Shown here: in pieces, positions 8,617-17,197 of the stretch | How positions within the stretch are numbered: the first letter of the stretch is position 1 | Layout: each line of letters starts with the position of its first letter | Made by a program: the position numbers and the translations under genes | Notes under the pieces: generated by a model | The model's database searches: none | What the model was told of the DNA's origin: nothing | What the model saw: the letters and a program-made list of their open reading frames with translations, nothing else | DNA from: Actinoplanes lobatus | Lineage (GTDB): Bacteria; Actinomycetota; Actinomycetes; Mycobacteriales; Micromonosporaceae | Reading direction: 5' to 3' | DNA length: 64,000 nt | Assembly (NCBI RefSeq): GCF_014205215.1 | Contig: NZ_JACHNC010000001.1 | Location: 7,932,501 to 7,996,500, forward strand

Positions 8617-8656
8617 CCCGCTGATCCGCTCCCCGTGAGCGGATCAGCGGTCAACG
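8611..8656. terminator. Bidirectional terminator hairpin, ~20-bp stem
   Basis: Arms 8611-8631 and 8637-8656 pair over 20 bp with one extra C in the left arm and a short CCCGT loop. It sits exactly between the convergent stops of the small plus-strand gene (8616) and kduD (8651), and both stop codons lie within the stem. This fits a shared terminator for both transcripts. Confidence 0.8.
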
Positions 8657-9337
8657 GGCCAGCCATCCCCCGTCGACCGGGAGGACGGCGCCGTGGACGT
8701 AGCGGGCGGCGTCCGAGGCGAGGAAGACGACCGCGCCCTTGAGGTCGTCCGGGGTGCCCCAGCGGCCGGCCGGGATGCGGTCCAGGATGCCGGGCGCGCG
8801 CGACGGATCGGCCCGGAGTTCGGCGGTGTTGTCGGTGGCCATGTAGCCGGGCGCGATCGCGTTGACGTTGACTCCCCGCCCGGCCCACTCGTTGGCGAGC
8901 GCCCTGGTCAGCCCGAGAATCGCGTGTTTCGACGCGGTGTAGGCCGGCACCCGGATGCCACCCTGGAAGGACAGCATCGACGCGATGTTGATGATCTTCC
9001 CGGATCCCTGGGCGAGCATCACCCGCCCGGCCGCCTGGCTGAGGTGGAACACCGCGTCCAGGTTGACGCCGAGCACGTCGTCCCAGTCGTCGGCGGTCAC
9101 CTCGGCCGCCGGCGCCCGCCGGATGATCCCGGCGTTGTTGACCAGGATGTCCAACTGACCGAAGTCGGACACATAAGTCCGCAGGTCGGCGGTGCGGAGG
9201 TCCAGTGACGAGCTGTCCACGGCGACGACCGAGGCGCCGGCGGAGGTGAGGGCCTCCGCGCACGCCCGGCCGAGACCGCGGTTGCCGCCGGTGACGAGGG
9301 CGACCCGCCCGTCCAGCCGGAAGCTGTCCAGGACCAT
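8651..9337 (-). CDS. kduD: 2-dehydro-3-deoxy-D-gluconate 5-dehydrogenase (KduD-type SDR)
   Basis: Short-chain dehydrogenase of 228 residues: NAD(P)-binding TGGNRGLGRA near the N-terminus, NNAG at about 90, and the catalytic Ser-Tyr-x3-Lys as IASMLSF...YTASK, with PGYMATD after it. The IASMLSFQGG and NAIAPGYMATD stretches are characteristic of KduD. It would interconvert 2,5-diketo-3-deoxygluconate and 2-keto-3-deoxygluconate, the last step of unsaturated-uronate conversion. It is the last gene of the operon; its ATG overlaps the upstream stop (TGATG). Confidence 0.88.
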   Translation of the reverse strand: MVLDSFRLDGRVALVTGGNRGLGRACAEALTSAGASVVAVDSSSLDLRTADLRTYVSDFGQLDILVNNAGIIRRAPAAEVTADDWDDVLGVNLDAVFHLSQAAGRVMLAQGSGKIINIASMLSFQGGIRVPAYTASKHAILGLTRALANEWAGRGVNVNAIAPGYMATDNTAELRADPSRAPGILDRIPAGRWGTPDDLKGAVVFLASDAARYVHGAVLPVDGGWLAR

Positions 9338-10161
9338 CAATGCCCCAGGTCGCGCAGCATCGGCACGGTCTTGGTCACCCAGGACAGGTCGGTGTCCTCG
9401 TGGGCGCCCTGGGTGCGCTGTGTCCCGGCGAGGAACCACAGGTAGTAGGTGGTGTAGCCGGGCGCGCTGACCACGGTGTGGTATCCCTCGGGCATCATGT
9501 GGACGCCGTGGTCGCGGACGGTGAAGTTCTCCTCGTACCCCTCGTCGGTGTACATGCGGCAGATCCCGAAGCCGCCCGCCGGGGCGACCCGGAAGTAGTA
9601 CATCTCCTCGTGCGCGGCCTCCGCGGGCAGGTTGTCGTTCTTGTGCCGGTGCGGCGGGTAGGTGCTCCAGTTCCCGGACGGGGTGAAGGTCTCCCCCACG
9701 ATGAGCCGCCGTGCGGGCAGGGTGGGCTGGGCGATCTCGGTGAGGATCTGGTGGTAGCCGCGCCCGAAGTTGGCCGCGCCCCACCGTCCGGAGGCGACCT
9801 GTCCGGGTTCGATGACGTACGGCGTGGTGGCCAGGTCGCTGGGCGCGCTGGGCAGGGCGATTTCGACCGGTGCAACCGCTTCGATGGTGACGTCGGTGCC
9901 GTACGGGATGTAGACGGAATGGGGTTTGCCGGAGAACACGTTGGCCCGGCCGCCGACGGCGGCGAACTTCTCCCCGCCGACGGTGAAGTGCGCGGTGCCG
10001 CCGAGGATGACGGCGAGGATCTCCCGGCTGCCCGAGTGCCCCGACCAGGTCTCACCCGCGCCCAGTTTGAGCAGCTGGAAGTCGAGCAGTGAGCACGGGT
10101 TGAACGGCAGCGAGTTCGCCCCGTTCTCGGCCGGGATGTAGCAGTGGTAGCGGTAGTCCAT
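9337..10161 (-). CDS. KduI/IolB-family uronate isomerase (IolB-type sequence)
   Basis: A 274-residue double-cupin protein with ATG 10161 behind AAGGAG. The second cupin carries the metal ligands in NWSTYPPHRHKND and AAHEEMYYFR, and the late PEGYHTVV motif. These match IolB (5-deoxy-glucuronate isomerase) better than classical KduI. However, it lies between the GH88 hydrolase and kduD, where a KduI activity (5-keto-4-deoxyuronate to 2,5-diketo-3-deoxygluconate) is needed, and no inositol genes are near. I infer the KduI role. It overlaps kduD by the TGATG motif. Confidence 0.85.
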   Translation of the reverse strand: MDYRYHCYIPAENGANSLPFNPCSLLDFQLLKLGAGETWSGHSGSREILAVILGGTAHFTVGGEKFAAVGGRANVFSGKPHSVYIPYGTDVTIEAVAPVEIALPSAPSDLATTPYVIEPGQVASGRWGAANFGRGYHQILTEIAQPTLPARRLIVGETFTPSGNWSTYPPHRHKNDNLPAEAAHEEMYYFRVAPAGGFGICRMYTDEGYEENFTVRDHGVHMMPEGYHTVVSAPGYTTYYLWFLAGTQRTQGAHEDTDLSWVTKTVPMLRDLGH

Positions 10162-10175
10162 GAGAGAGGTGCTCC

Positions 10176-11315
10176 TTACCAGGGGTGGGTCCAGCCGGGA
10201 CGGGTGGCGCGAGTGAGGGCTTCGAGGTAGAAGTAGTCGCCCCACAGGTTGCCCTCGTCGACGCCGACGTCCTTGGGTTTGTCGTAGACGCCGTGCAGCA
10301 GCAGCGCGTTGGAGTCGGGCCGGGTCAGGGTCGAGTAGCCGTCGATGAGCGACCGCAGGATGCGCCCGGCCTCGGCGCGGTAGCGGTCGGCGCGGTTCGG
10401 TACGGCGGCGGCGAGTTCGAGGAGCCCGTTGACCGCGATCGCGGCCGCGGAGCTGTCGCGTTCCTCGCCGGTGGCCGGGTCGCGGGCGAAGATCAGGTCC
10501 CAGTGGGCGACGCCGTCGGCGGGCAGGTGGGCGAGGAAGTAGTCGGCGCAGCGGACCGCCGCCGTCAGCAGGGTGGGGTCGCCGGTGTACTGGTGGTTGA
10601 GGGTGAAGCCGTAGATGCCCCACGCCTGCCCGCGCGCCCAGCAGGACTCGTCGGCGCTGCCCTGTTCGGTCTCGCCGCGCAGGGGTTCGCCGGTGGCCGG
10701 GTCCCAGTAGAAGGTGTGGTAGGTGGTGTCGTCCGGCCGCAGGATGTGATCGCGCAGCTGGGCGGTGTGCCGGCGGGCGGCGGCCGCGTAGCGCGGGTCG
10801 CCGGTGGTGCGGCTGGCCCAGAACAGCAGGGGTGTGTTCATCAGGCTGTCGACGATGGTGCGGCCCTGCTGGCGTGGATCGGCGAGGTCGCCCCAGGCCT
10901 GGATGATGCCGGCCGACGGCAGCACCCGGCTGAGCAGGTGGTCGGCGGCGGCCAGCGCGGCCCGCTTGGCCTCCGGGTCACGGCCGCGCCGCCAGGCGGT
11001 GACGCACGACAGCGTGTAGAGGAAGCCGAGGTCGTGGGTGTCGAGGTCGACGCCGCGGTCGATCCGGTCGGTGAAGCCGCGCACGTGGGCGGCCGCCGCC
11101 TTGCGGTAGGTGTCGTCGCCGGTCAGGTCGTGGGCGAGCCACAGCATGCCGGGCCAGAAGCTGGTGGTCCACCCGGTGTTCGCCGGCCGCGGCTGGTACC
11201 GGCCGTTCTCGGTGGTGTCACCCGGGTAGCGGTCGCCGAATGCGGCGAGGTTGGCGTCGATGGTGCGCAGGGCGGCGGTCACGGCAGTTCCGGTCTGGTC
11301 GGCGATCGCCGTCAT
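10176..11315 (-). CDS. GH88 unsaturated glucuronyl hydrolase
   Basis: A 379-residue alpha/alpha-barrel enzyme (usual GH88 length about 380). Family features: NTGWTTSFWPGMLWLA near 46, HDLGFLYTLSC near 94, the aspartate in RTIVDSLMNTPLLFW, and the C-terminal GNLWGDYFYLEAL. GH88 enzymes hydrate the delta-4,5 double bond of oligosaccharides made by polysaccharide lyases and release 5-keto-4-deoxyuronate. There is no signal peptide, so it acts in the cytoplasm on imported oligomers. It is followed after 14 bp by the isomerase gene. Confidence 0.92.
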   Translation of the reverse strand: MTAIADQTGTAVTAALRTIDANLAAFGDRYPGDTTENGRYQPRPANTGWTTSFWPGMLWLAHDLTGDDTYRKAAAAHVRGFTDRIDRGVDLDTHDLGFLYTLSCVTAWRRGRDPEAKRAALAAADHLLSRVLPSAGIIQAWGDLADPRQQGRTIVDSLMNTPLLFWASRTTGDPRYAAAARRHTAQLRDHILRPDDTTYHTFYWDPATGEPLRGETEQGSADESCWARGQAWGIYGFTLNHQYTGDPTLLTAAVRCADYFLAHLPADGVAHWDLIFARDPATGEERDSSAAAIAVNGLLELAAAVPNRADRYRAEAGRILRSLIDGYSTLTRPDSNALLLHGVYDKPKDVGVDEGNLWGDYFYLEALTRATRPGWTHPW

Positions 11316-11336
11316 GACTTCCTTCCGGTCGGTGGT

Positions 11337-11978
11337 TCATGCGGTCGGGGCTGCGGTGGTCAGGGCCGGGGCCAGCGTGTATCGGCTGTTGGCCCAGACC
11401 ACGTACAGCAGCGGGCTGGCGGCGATACCGATGGCGAGCGCCGGGCGGGCGGCCAGCAGCGCCTCGAACACCGCCAGCACGGCGAGGGAGAACAGGCTCA
11501 GATACCAGCGGCGCACCGCGAGGTAGACGCCGGCGCGGGCGGCGTCGCGCAGCCGGACGGCTGGTCGTTCGGCGAGGACGACCAGCACGAGCAGGGTGGT
11601 GACGGCGATCAGCGTCATGGCGACGGCGATCAGCGGCAGCACGACCGCGCCGATCGGCCTTTCCCAGGCCCAGCGGGCGTCCACGCCGAGGACCAGCAGC
11701 GCGGCCGTGGCGACACCTCCGGCGGTCAGCGCGCGCCGAGCCGAGCCGCGCCAGGCCCGCCAGAACCCCAGGACCACACCATCGGGGTACGCCCTGAGCA
11801 CGGTGAACGTGGCTACCAGCGCGGGGCCGCCGAGTGGCGCGAACAGCACCAGCAGCGGCCACGTCCGTCCGGGGTCGCTGGTCAGCAGCACCGTGAGCAG
11901 CGGCGAGCAGGCCACCGCGAGCAGCAGGTTCGTCGTCAGGGCGAGGTGGGCGCCGCGCAGGATCCGGGCGGCGGTCAT
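11337..11978 (-). CDS. DUF624 (YesL-like) membrane protein
   Basis: A 213-residue protein with about five membrane helices and the YesL-family layout. YesL-like genes typically accompany ABC transporters for pectin or hemicellulose oligosaccharides, and their molecular role is not established. The start ATG 11978 overlaps the upstream permease stop by ATGA, so translation is coupled. GAAAGG precedes it. Confidence 0.8.
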   Translation of the reverse strand: MTAARILRGAHLALTTNLLLAVACSPLLTVLLTSDPGRTWPLLVLFAPLGGPALVATFTVLRAYPDGVVLGFWRAWRGSARRALTAGGVATAALLVLGVDARWAWERPIGAVVLPLIAVAMTLIAVTTLLVLVVLAERPAVRLRDAARAGVYLAVRRWYLSLFSLAVLAVFEALLAARPALAIGIAASPLLYVVWANSRYTLAPALTTAAPTA

Positions 11979-12859
11979 CCTTTCAGCCCTGTGGTCGCGA
12001 TGCCCTCGACGAAGTAGCGCTGCCCGGCCAGGAAGATCACCAGGATCGGCAGGACGGACAGCACCGAGCCCGTCATGATGAGCGCGTACTCGGCGTTGTA
12101 CTGGTTGATGAACGACTTGAGGCCGAGCTGGATCGTCCACAGGTCGGGGCTGCGCAGGTAGAGCAGCGGCCCGAGGTAGTCGTTCCAGGTGGTGACGAGC
12201 GTGATGAGGGTGAGGCTGGCCAGCGCGGGAACCGAGAGCGGCAGCATGATCCGGCGGTAGATGCCGTACTCGCTCATGCCGTCGATGCGGGCCGCGTCGA
12301 TCAGCTCGTCCGGGACGGTCTCGTAGAACTGTTTCATCAGGAACACGCCGAGCGCGCCGAACGCCTGGAGGGCCACGATCGCCCACAGGGTGTCGGTGAG
12401 CTGGAGTTTCGACATCATCACGAACTGCGGAACCATGTACGACTGCCAGGGCACGGCGAGGGTGCCGATGTAGGCGAGGAACAGCACGTCGCGGCCGGGG
12501 AAACGGACCTTGGCGAAGCCGTACGCCGCGAAGCTGCCGGTGAACACCTGGAGCAGGGTGACCACCGCGGACAGCAGGACGGTGTTGCCCAGCCACGTCG
12601 TCATGTCGGACTTGGACCAGATGTCGAGGTAGTTGCTCCACACCGGGTCGGTGGCGATCCACTGGACCGGGACGGTGAAGACGTCGTTGTTGCTCTTCAA
12701 CGACGACATGACCATCCAGTAGAACGGCAGCAGCACCAGGACGGCGGCCACGCCGAGGGTGAGGTAGCCGAGGACCCGCCGGCCTCCGGACAGCCGCCGG
12801 ACCGGCTGGAGCTCGTCGCCGGCGACCCGGGGCGGTGGGGTTTGCAGCAGGGTGGTCAT
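11975..12859 (-). CDS. Carbohydrate ABC transporter permease (MalG/UgpE-type)
   Basis: A 294-residue inner-membrane permease with six helices. The cytoplasmic coupling helix has the EAA-type motif (ELIDAARIDGMSEY...LPL, about 195-220). It pairs with the permease encoded upstream and the binding protein at 13823-15112 to import oligouronides; the ATPase would be a shared MsiK-type subunit encoded elsewhere, as usual in actinomycetes. The start overlaps the upstream stop (TGATG). Confidence 0.92.
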   Translation of the reverse strand: MTTLLQTPPPRVAGDELQPVRRLSGGRRVLGYLTLGVAAVLVLLPFYWMVMSSLKSNNDVFTVPVQWIATDPVWSNYLDIWSKSDMTTWLGNTVLLSAVVTLLQVFTGSFAAYGFAKVRFPGRDVLFLAYIGTLAVPWQSYMVPQFVMMSKLQLTDTLWAIVALQAFGALGVFLMKQFYETVPDELIDAARIDGMSEYGIYRRIMLPLSVPALASLTLITLVTTWNDYLGPLLYLRSPDLWTIQLGLKSFINQYNAEYALIMTGSVLSVLPILVIFLAGQRYFVEGIATTGLKG

Positions 12860-13764
12860 CAGGCGCTCCGGCGTTTGTTGACGACGAACTGGACGACCGT
12901 CACCACGAAGCAGATGGCGAACAGCACGACCGAGACCGCGGACGCGTAGCCGAACTGGTTCTCCTCGAAGCCCTTCTGGAAGATGTACTGCGACAGCACC
13001 AGGGTGGACTGGCCGGGGCCGCCGTCGGTCATCACCAGGATCAGGTCGAGGACCTTGAAGCTCTCGATGGTGAGCAGCACGGTGATGAAGAAGGTGGTGT
13101 GCCGCAGCCCGGGCAGGGTGACCGCGCGGAACCGCTGCCAGGCGCTCGCGCCGTCGACGAGCGCCGCCTCGTACAGCTGGGCCGGGATCGTCTGCAATCC
13201 GGCGAGGAAGAGCAGCATGTAGTAGCCCATGTACCGCCAGGTGCCGACCACGATGACGGCCGGCATCGAAGCGTCCGCCGAGGTGGTCCAGCCGGGCGGA
13301 TTGTCCACTCCGATCCACCGCAGCACCTCGTTGACCGGCCCGAACCCGGGGCTGAACAGCATGTTCCAGATCTGGGCGATGGCCACGATCGAGGTAATGT
13401 AGGGGAAGAACGCGACGGTCCGGAAGAAGGCCACCCCGCGCAGTTTGCGGTTGAGCAGCAGCGCCAGCCCGAGGGAGACGCCGAGGGTGAGCGGGATGTG
13501 GAAGGCCGCGTAGTAGAGGGTGTTGCGCAGCGCCGTCCAGAAGCTGGCGTCCCGGGCCAGCTGCCGGAAGTTCTCCAGCCCGGTCCAGGTGGCGCCGCCG
13601 AACACGTCCCATTCGGTGAACGCGTAGTAGAACAGCAGGCCCACCGGCACCATCGTGAGGATCACGAAGCCGGCGAAGTTCGGCAGCAGGAAGGACCAGC
13701 CCACCGCGGTGTTGCGCGCGACGACCCGGCCGCGCCGGCGGCGGGTATCGGCGATCGTCGTCAT
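12859..13764 (-). CDS. Carbohydrate ABC transporter permease (MalF/UgpA-type)
   Basis: A 301-residue permease from ATG 13764 (GGGAG upstream). Upstream in-frame codons run through the hairpin region and are not expected to be translated. Six helices and the coupling motif LYEAALVDGASAWQ...LPG are visible. It forms a heterodimer with the downstream permease. A 32-bp perfect palindrome separates it from the binding-protein gene. Confidence 0.92.
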   Translation of the reverse strand: MTTIADTRRRRGRVVARNTAVGWSFLLPNFAGFVILTMVPVGLLFYYAFTEWDVFGGATWTGLENFRQLARDASFWTALRNTLYYAAFHIPLTLGVSLGLALLLNRKLRGVAFFRTVAFFPYITSIVAIAQIWNMLFSPGFGPVNEVLRWIGVDNPPGWTTSADASMPAVIVVGTWRYMGYYMLLFLAGLQTIPAQLYEAALVDGASAWQRFRAVTLPGLRHTTFFITVLLTIESFKVLDLILVMTDGGPGQSTLVLSQYIFQKGFEENQFGYASAVSVVLFAICFVVTVVQFVVNKRRSA

Positions 13765-13785
13765 GTGTCGGCTCCCGTAGTCGGA

Positions 13786-13817
13786 CCGTGGGCCCGGCAC
13801 GCGTGCCGGGCCCACGG
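13786..13817. terminator. 32-bp perfect palindrome between binding protein and permease genes
   Basis: Bases 13786-13817 are fully self-complementary around CACGCGTG. It lies 6 bp after the binding-protein stop and 22 bp before the permease start. In sugar ABC operons such structures usually act as a partial terminator or 3' stabiliser, giving more binding protein than permease. That role is inferred from position. Confidence 0.75.
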
Positions 13818-13822
13818 GAGGA

Positions 13823-15112
13823 TCACTTGCTCAGGACCTCGTTCTTGGCCCGGTCCTGTGCCTCGGTGATGGCCGCGTCGATCGGCTTGCTGCCGGACAG
13901 CACGGCGGTGTGCAGGTCCTTGAGGATGTTCTGCAGCGGCGCCGTGTATTTGGAGACCGGGTTCTCCGGCTTGGTGTCGTGGGTGGTGAAGGTGAACTTC
14001 GACAGGTCGTCGGTGGGCGCGCCCTTGAGCGTGAAGATGGTGTCCGCGGCGGTGGCGGTGTCGGCGGGGGTGACGCCGATGCCGGCGAGCGCCTTGGCCG
14101 CGTCGGCCGACGCCGCGTAGGCCAGGAAGCTCTTGGCCGCCTCGATCTTGCTTTCGCTGATCTTCGGGTTGATGCCGAGGCCGGTCGGGTCGGCGAAGGT
14201 GACCGGGGTGGCCGCCGTGCCGGTGGTCGACTTCGTGGCCTGCGGGGCCGGGGCGATGCCCCACGCGAAGGTGTCGGCGTCGCCCTTGGCCTGCTGGCTG
14301 AGCAGGGTGGCGATGTACCAGGTGCCCATCGGCATCATGGCGGCCGACTGCTTACCGAACTGGGCCTGGTAGGTGAGGCTGTTGGTGGTGGCGTCGCCGA
14401 AGCTGACCTGCGCTCCGGCGGCCTGGAGGTCGAGGGCCTTCTCGTAGTAGGGCTTGAGGAACCCGAAGTCGCCGCTCTGCAGGTCGGCTCCGGCGGTCTG
14501 GCCCAGCGCGAAGCCCTGCGAGGTGGACTGCCAGGTGTGCTGGTAGGTGCCGAGCGCCTTGTCGCCGGCCGCCTTCAGCTTGGTGGTGAGTTCCTTGGCC
14601 ACGGTCGCGTAGTCGTCCCACGTCCAGGAGCCGTCGGGGTGCTTGACGCCGGCCTTGTCGAACAGCGCCTTGTTGTAGAACAGCACCCACGAGTCCTGCC
14701 GGTACGGGATGGCCCACGTCTTGCCGTCGACCTGGTAGGAACTGAGCCCGCCGACGCCGGAGCCGAGCTTGCCGGCCACGTCGGACACGTCCAGCAGCTG
14801 CTTGCCGTTCTGGTAGGTGTAGAAGTTCTTCAGGTTCTTCTGCACGTAGATGTCGGGCGCCTTGCCGGCGGCCAGGTCCGCGATCATCTGCGTGTCGTAG
14901 TTGGCGGCGTCGTACTCCTTGAGCTCGACCGCGATGTCCGGGTGGGCGGCGCGGAAGCCGTCGGCGAGTGTCTTGAACTCCGGTGTCGTGGCCAGGCTCC
15001 ACCCGGCCAGGGTGAGGGTGACCGGGCCGGACTCCTCGGCGTCGTCTCCGCTGCACGCGGAGGCGGAGAGGGCCAGCAGGAGCGCAGTGAGGGCGGCGAG
15101 GGAGCGCTTCAA
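13823..15112 (-). CDS. Extracellular sugar-binding lipoprotein of ABC transporter
   Basis: A 429-residue family 1 solute-binding protein. TTG start at 15112 behind GAGGAG, which overlaps the stop of the upstream gene. The lipoprotein signal peptide has lipobox SASAC (Cys20). The mature part shows the usual type I/II features (LTLAGWSL, IAVELKEYD, GKAPDIYV, WAIPYRQDSWVLFYNKALF). By context it captures uronide oligosaccharides released by the divergent lyase. The specificity is inferred only from the neighbours. Confidence 0.9.
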   Translation of the reverse strand: MKRSLAALTALLLALSASACSGDDAEESGPVTLTLAGWSLATTPEFKTLADGFRAAHPDIAVELKEYDAANYDTQMIADLAAGKAPDIYVQKNLKNFYTYQNGKQLLDVSDVAGKLGSGVGGLSSYQVDGKTWAIPYRQDSWVLFYNKALFDKAGVKHPDGSWTWDDYATVAKELTTKLKAAGDKALGTYQHTWQSTSQGFALGQTAGADLQSGDFGFLKPYYEKALDLQAAGAQVSFGDATTNSLTYQAQFGKQSAAMMPMGTWYIATLLSQQAKGDADTFAWGIAPAPQATKSTTGTAATPVTFADPTGLGINPKISESKIEAAKSFLAYAASADAAKALAGIGVTPADTATAADTIFTLKGAPTDDLSKFTFTTHDTKPENPVSKYTAPLQNILKDLHTAVLSGSKPIDAAITEAQDRAKNEVLSK

Positions 15113-15115
15113 TTC

Positions 15116-16957
15116 CTACTCCTCTATGTCGATACGGGTGTGTGTGAGGACGGCGTCGGGCCAGACGGCCCGCACCTGTTTTCCGTGGATCTCGACGCGG
15201 CAGGTGGTCTCGTGCCGCTCGCCGCTGAGCTCGACCAGGACGGCGATCCAGGTGCCCGGTCCGGGGACCGGGAGGTCGAGCCACGGCACCCGGACCGGGT
15301 CACCGAGCGGCCCGGCGTCGTGGTGCTCGCTGATGCCGGCGATCGCGTCGTCGCCGGTCAGTGGGGTGAGCCGGGAGATCAGGGTGCCGCCGGTGACCGG
15401 CCAGCCGCCGATCCGCAGCCGCACGGCCGCGGGCTCCGCGTCGTCCACGCGGACGAGCCGGATCTCCCACGGCCCACGGACCAGGGAGAACGTCGTGATC
15501 CGGCCGGCCCGGCGCAGCTTGCCGGGGCGGCCGCCGCCGTGGTCACGGCCGGGCGGGTCCTGGTCCAGCCAGTGCGCCTCGGCCACCGACCCGGCAACCC
15601 CCAGACCCTCTTCGATCCGTACGCCGAGCGTGCGCATCCCGGTGCGGTGCGACCGGCGGCCGGCCGGGTCGGCCAGGACGACCGACTGGTCCTCCGGGTC
15701 GGTCCAGCCGCTCTCGTCGAGCACCGGGGCGGTCGCCGTCGAGTAGCCGAGCCGGGCGTACAGCGGTGAGTCGCCGCCGGGCACGCCCGGCTCACCGTGG
15801 TCGGTGCCGTGGTTGACGACGCGGACGATGCCGTCGGCGCGGGTGCCGGCGATCAGCCAGCCCGGGGCGCGGGCGGCGTGCAGGACGTCGCCGGTGTCGA
15901 TCGGCAGCGGTTCCGCGGGCGCGGCCCACACCGGATGGTCGGCCGGGAGGGCGATGCCGAGCAGGCCTTTGCTCGCCCAGTAGGGCGAGCCGGGGCCGGA
16001 GTAGGACTGGGCGAGCCGGGGCCACGGCCGGTGCCAGCCGAGGGTGAGCAGGTCGCCGTCGCCGGTGAAGTGCCCGACGACGCGGCCGGCGGCGTGCCGC
16101 AGCCGCCCGGGGGCGTGGGACGGCACCCCGGCCAGGACTCCGGCCCAGAACGGGGCGGCGGCCGCGAACCGGTAGATCAGGCTGCGGCCCTGGAGCAGTG
16201 GGGAGCCGTCGCCGCCGGTCAGGGCCAGCGCGTCGGTGAGGAACCGGTCGAGACGGGCCACGTCCTGCGGGCGGGGGCCGTCGACGCCGGCCATCCGCGA
16301 CCACAGCACCGGGTAGAGGTGCAGCGCCCAGCCGGTGTAGTGGTCGAACGCCCGCGACGAGCCGTCGGACAGCCAGCCGTCGGCGCGCCGGAACGTGTCG
16401 TGGGTGGCGAGGTCCTCCTCCATCTCGGCCGTCGAGTGCGGCCCGCCGACCGACCGCAGGAACGTCTGGACGACCAGGCGGAACCAGACCCAGTTGATGC
16501 GTGGATAGGTGCCGTCGCCGACCGCGGGTGACAGGTAGTCGACGATCCGCTCCTGGACGGCGCTGTCCAGCCGGTCCCAGATCCAGGGGCGGGTCATGTC
16601 GAGGATCAGGGCGATCGAGGCGGCCTCCACCTTGGCCTGCCCGTGTTCGTCCAGGCGGGCCCATCGCTCGGTGACCGGTGACGCCGGATCGGTCCCGGCG
16701 GCCAGGCCCTCGGCGTAGCGCTCGGCCAGGTCGCCGAGCCCGCGGCCGTTCTCCCCGGCCAGGCGGAACCCGGCCAGCAGGAAGGTGCGGGCGAAACCCT
16801 CCAGGCCGTCGATCGCGCGACCGTATCCGCCCTCGGCTCCGGGCAGGGTGATCAGCGCGTTCCGCGGCGAGGCGTGCCGGGAGGCGGCGGCGAGGAGGCG
16901 GTCGGCGAACCCGGTCCAGTCGGAACGGGTGTCGAGGGCAGCGGTCGAGGGTGGCAC
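15116..16957 (-). CDS. DUF2264 domain protein (predicted polysaccharide-processing)
   Basis: About 613 residues from GTG 16957 with GGAG 7 bp upstream. An ATG at 17029 and a longer frame to 17074 are possible but extend into the operator-rich region. The chain has the DUF2264 pattern: an alpha-barrel half (GYGRAIDGLEGFARTFLLAG, then RINWVWFRLVVQTFLR and RAFDHYTGWALHLYPV), followed by a beta-rich C-terminus. DUF2264 proteins occur in uronate/rhamnogalacturonan clusters and may be lyases or hydrolases of the (alpha/alpha)6 type. There is no signal peptide. It is the first gene of the operon; its stop lies 3 bp before the next start. Confidence 0.85.
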   Translation of the reverse strand: MPPSTAALDTRSDWTGFADRLLAAASRHASPRNALITLPGAEGGYGRAIDGLEGFARTFLLAGFRLAGENGRGLGDLAERYAEGLAAGTDPASPVTERWARLDEHGQAKVEAASIALILDMTRPWIWDRLDSAVQERIVDYLSPAVGDGTYPRINWVWFRLVVQTFLRSVGGPHSTAEMEEDLATHDTFRRADGWLSDGSSRAFDHYTGWALHLYPVLWSRMAGVDGPRPQDVARLDRFLTDALALTGGDGSPLLQGRSLIYRFAAAAPFWAGVLAGVPSHAPGRLRHAAGRVVGHFTGDGDLLTLGWHRPWPRLAQSYSGPGSPYWASKGLLGIALPADHPVWAAPAEPLPIDTGDVLHAARAPGWLIAGTRADGIVRVVNHGTDHGEPGVPGGDSPLYARLGYSTATAPVLDESGWTDPEDQSVVLADPAGRRSHRTGMRTLGVRIEEGLGVAGSVAEAHWLDQDPPGRDHGGGRPGKLRRAGRITTFSLVRGPWEIRLVRVDDAEPAAVRLRIGGWPVTGGTLISRLTPLTGDDAIAGISEHHDAGPLGDPVRVPWLDLPVPGPGTWIAVLVELSGERHETTCRVEIHGKQVRAVWPDAVLTHTRIDIEE

Positions 16958-16985
16958 GTCACGCTCCGAAGTCGGTCGGACGGAA

Positions 16986-17186
16986 CCTGTGATCGGTTTC
17001 CGGGAAGTAAAACGCTCATAAACGAGCATGTCAATGAGTTCTTCGCTCACCGATCGCCAAAAGTGATCGGACATGACCCTGACCTGCCCTTATCCGCAAG
17101 ACGGCGACGCTCGTCGTCCACAGGGGGCGCGAGAACGGGCGCGGCGGGACCGCCGAAGTGATCTGATACGATCGCATTCGATCACA
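16986..17186. promoter_or_regulatory. Divergent promoter region with repeated GTGATC sites
   Basis: Four GTGATC half-sites lie between the divergent uptake operon and lyase gene: 16989 (GTGATCGG), 17063 (GTGATCGG), 17158 (GTGATCTG) and, inverted, 17180-17185 (GATCAC). The last two form an inverted pair with a 16-bp spacer 13 bp before the lyase start. They are candidate operators for the DeoR/LacI-hybrid regulator at 19090. No -10/-35 pair could be assigned with confidence. Confidence 0.45.
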
Positions 17187-17197
17187 GGGGAGGTCAG

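Noticed and set aside
7815..9263. One long minus-strand frame spanning the 97-residue membrane protein and KduD region
   Set aside because: Only its last 97 codons make sense, with a strong ribosome site at 8108. The upstream part is an out-of-frame shadow of kduD and antisense of the 8359 gene.
10185..12017. Plus-strand open frame of about 600 codons
   Set aside because: Antisense of the GH88 and DUF624 genes; no motif and no ribosome site.
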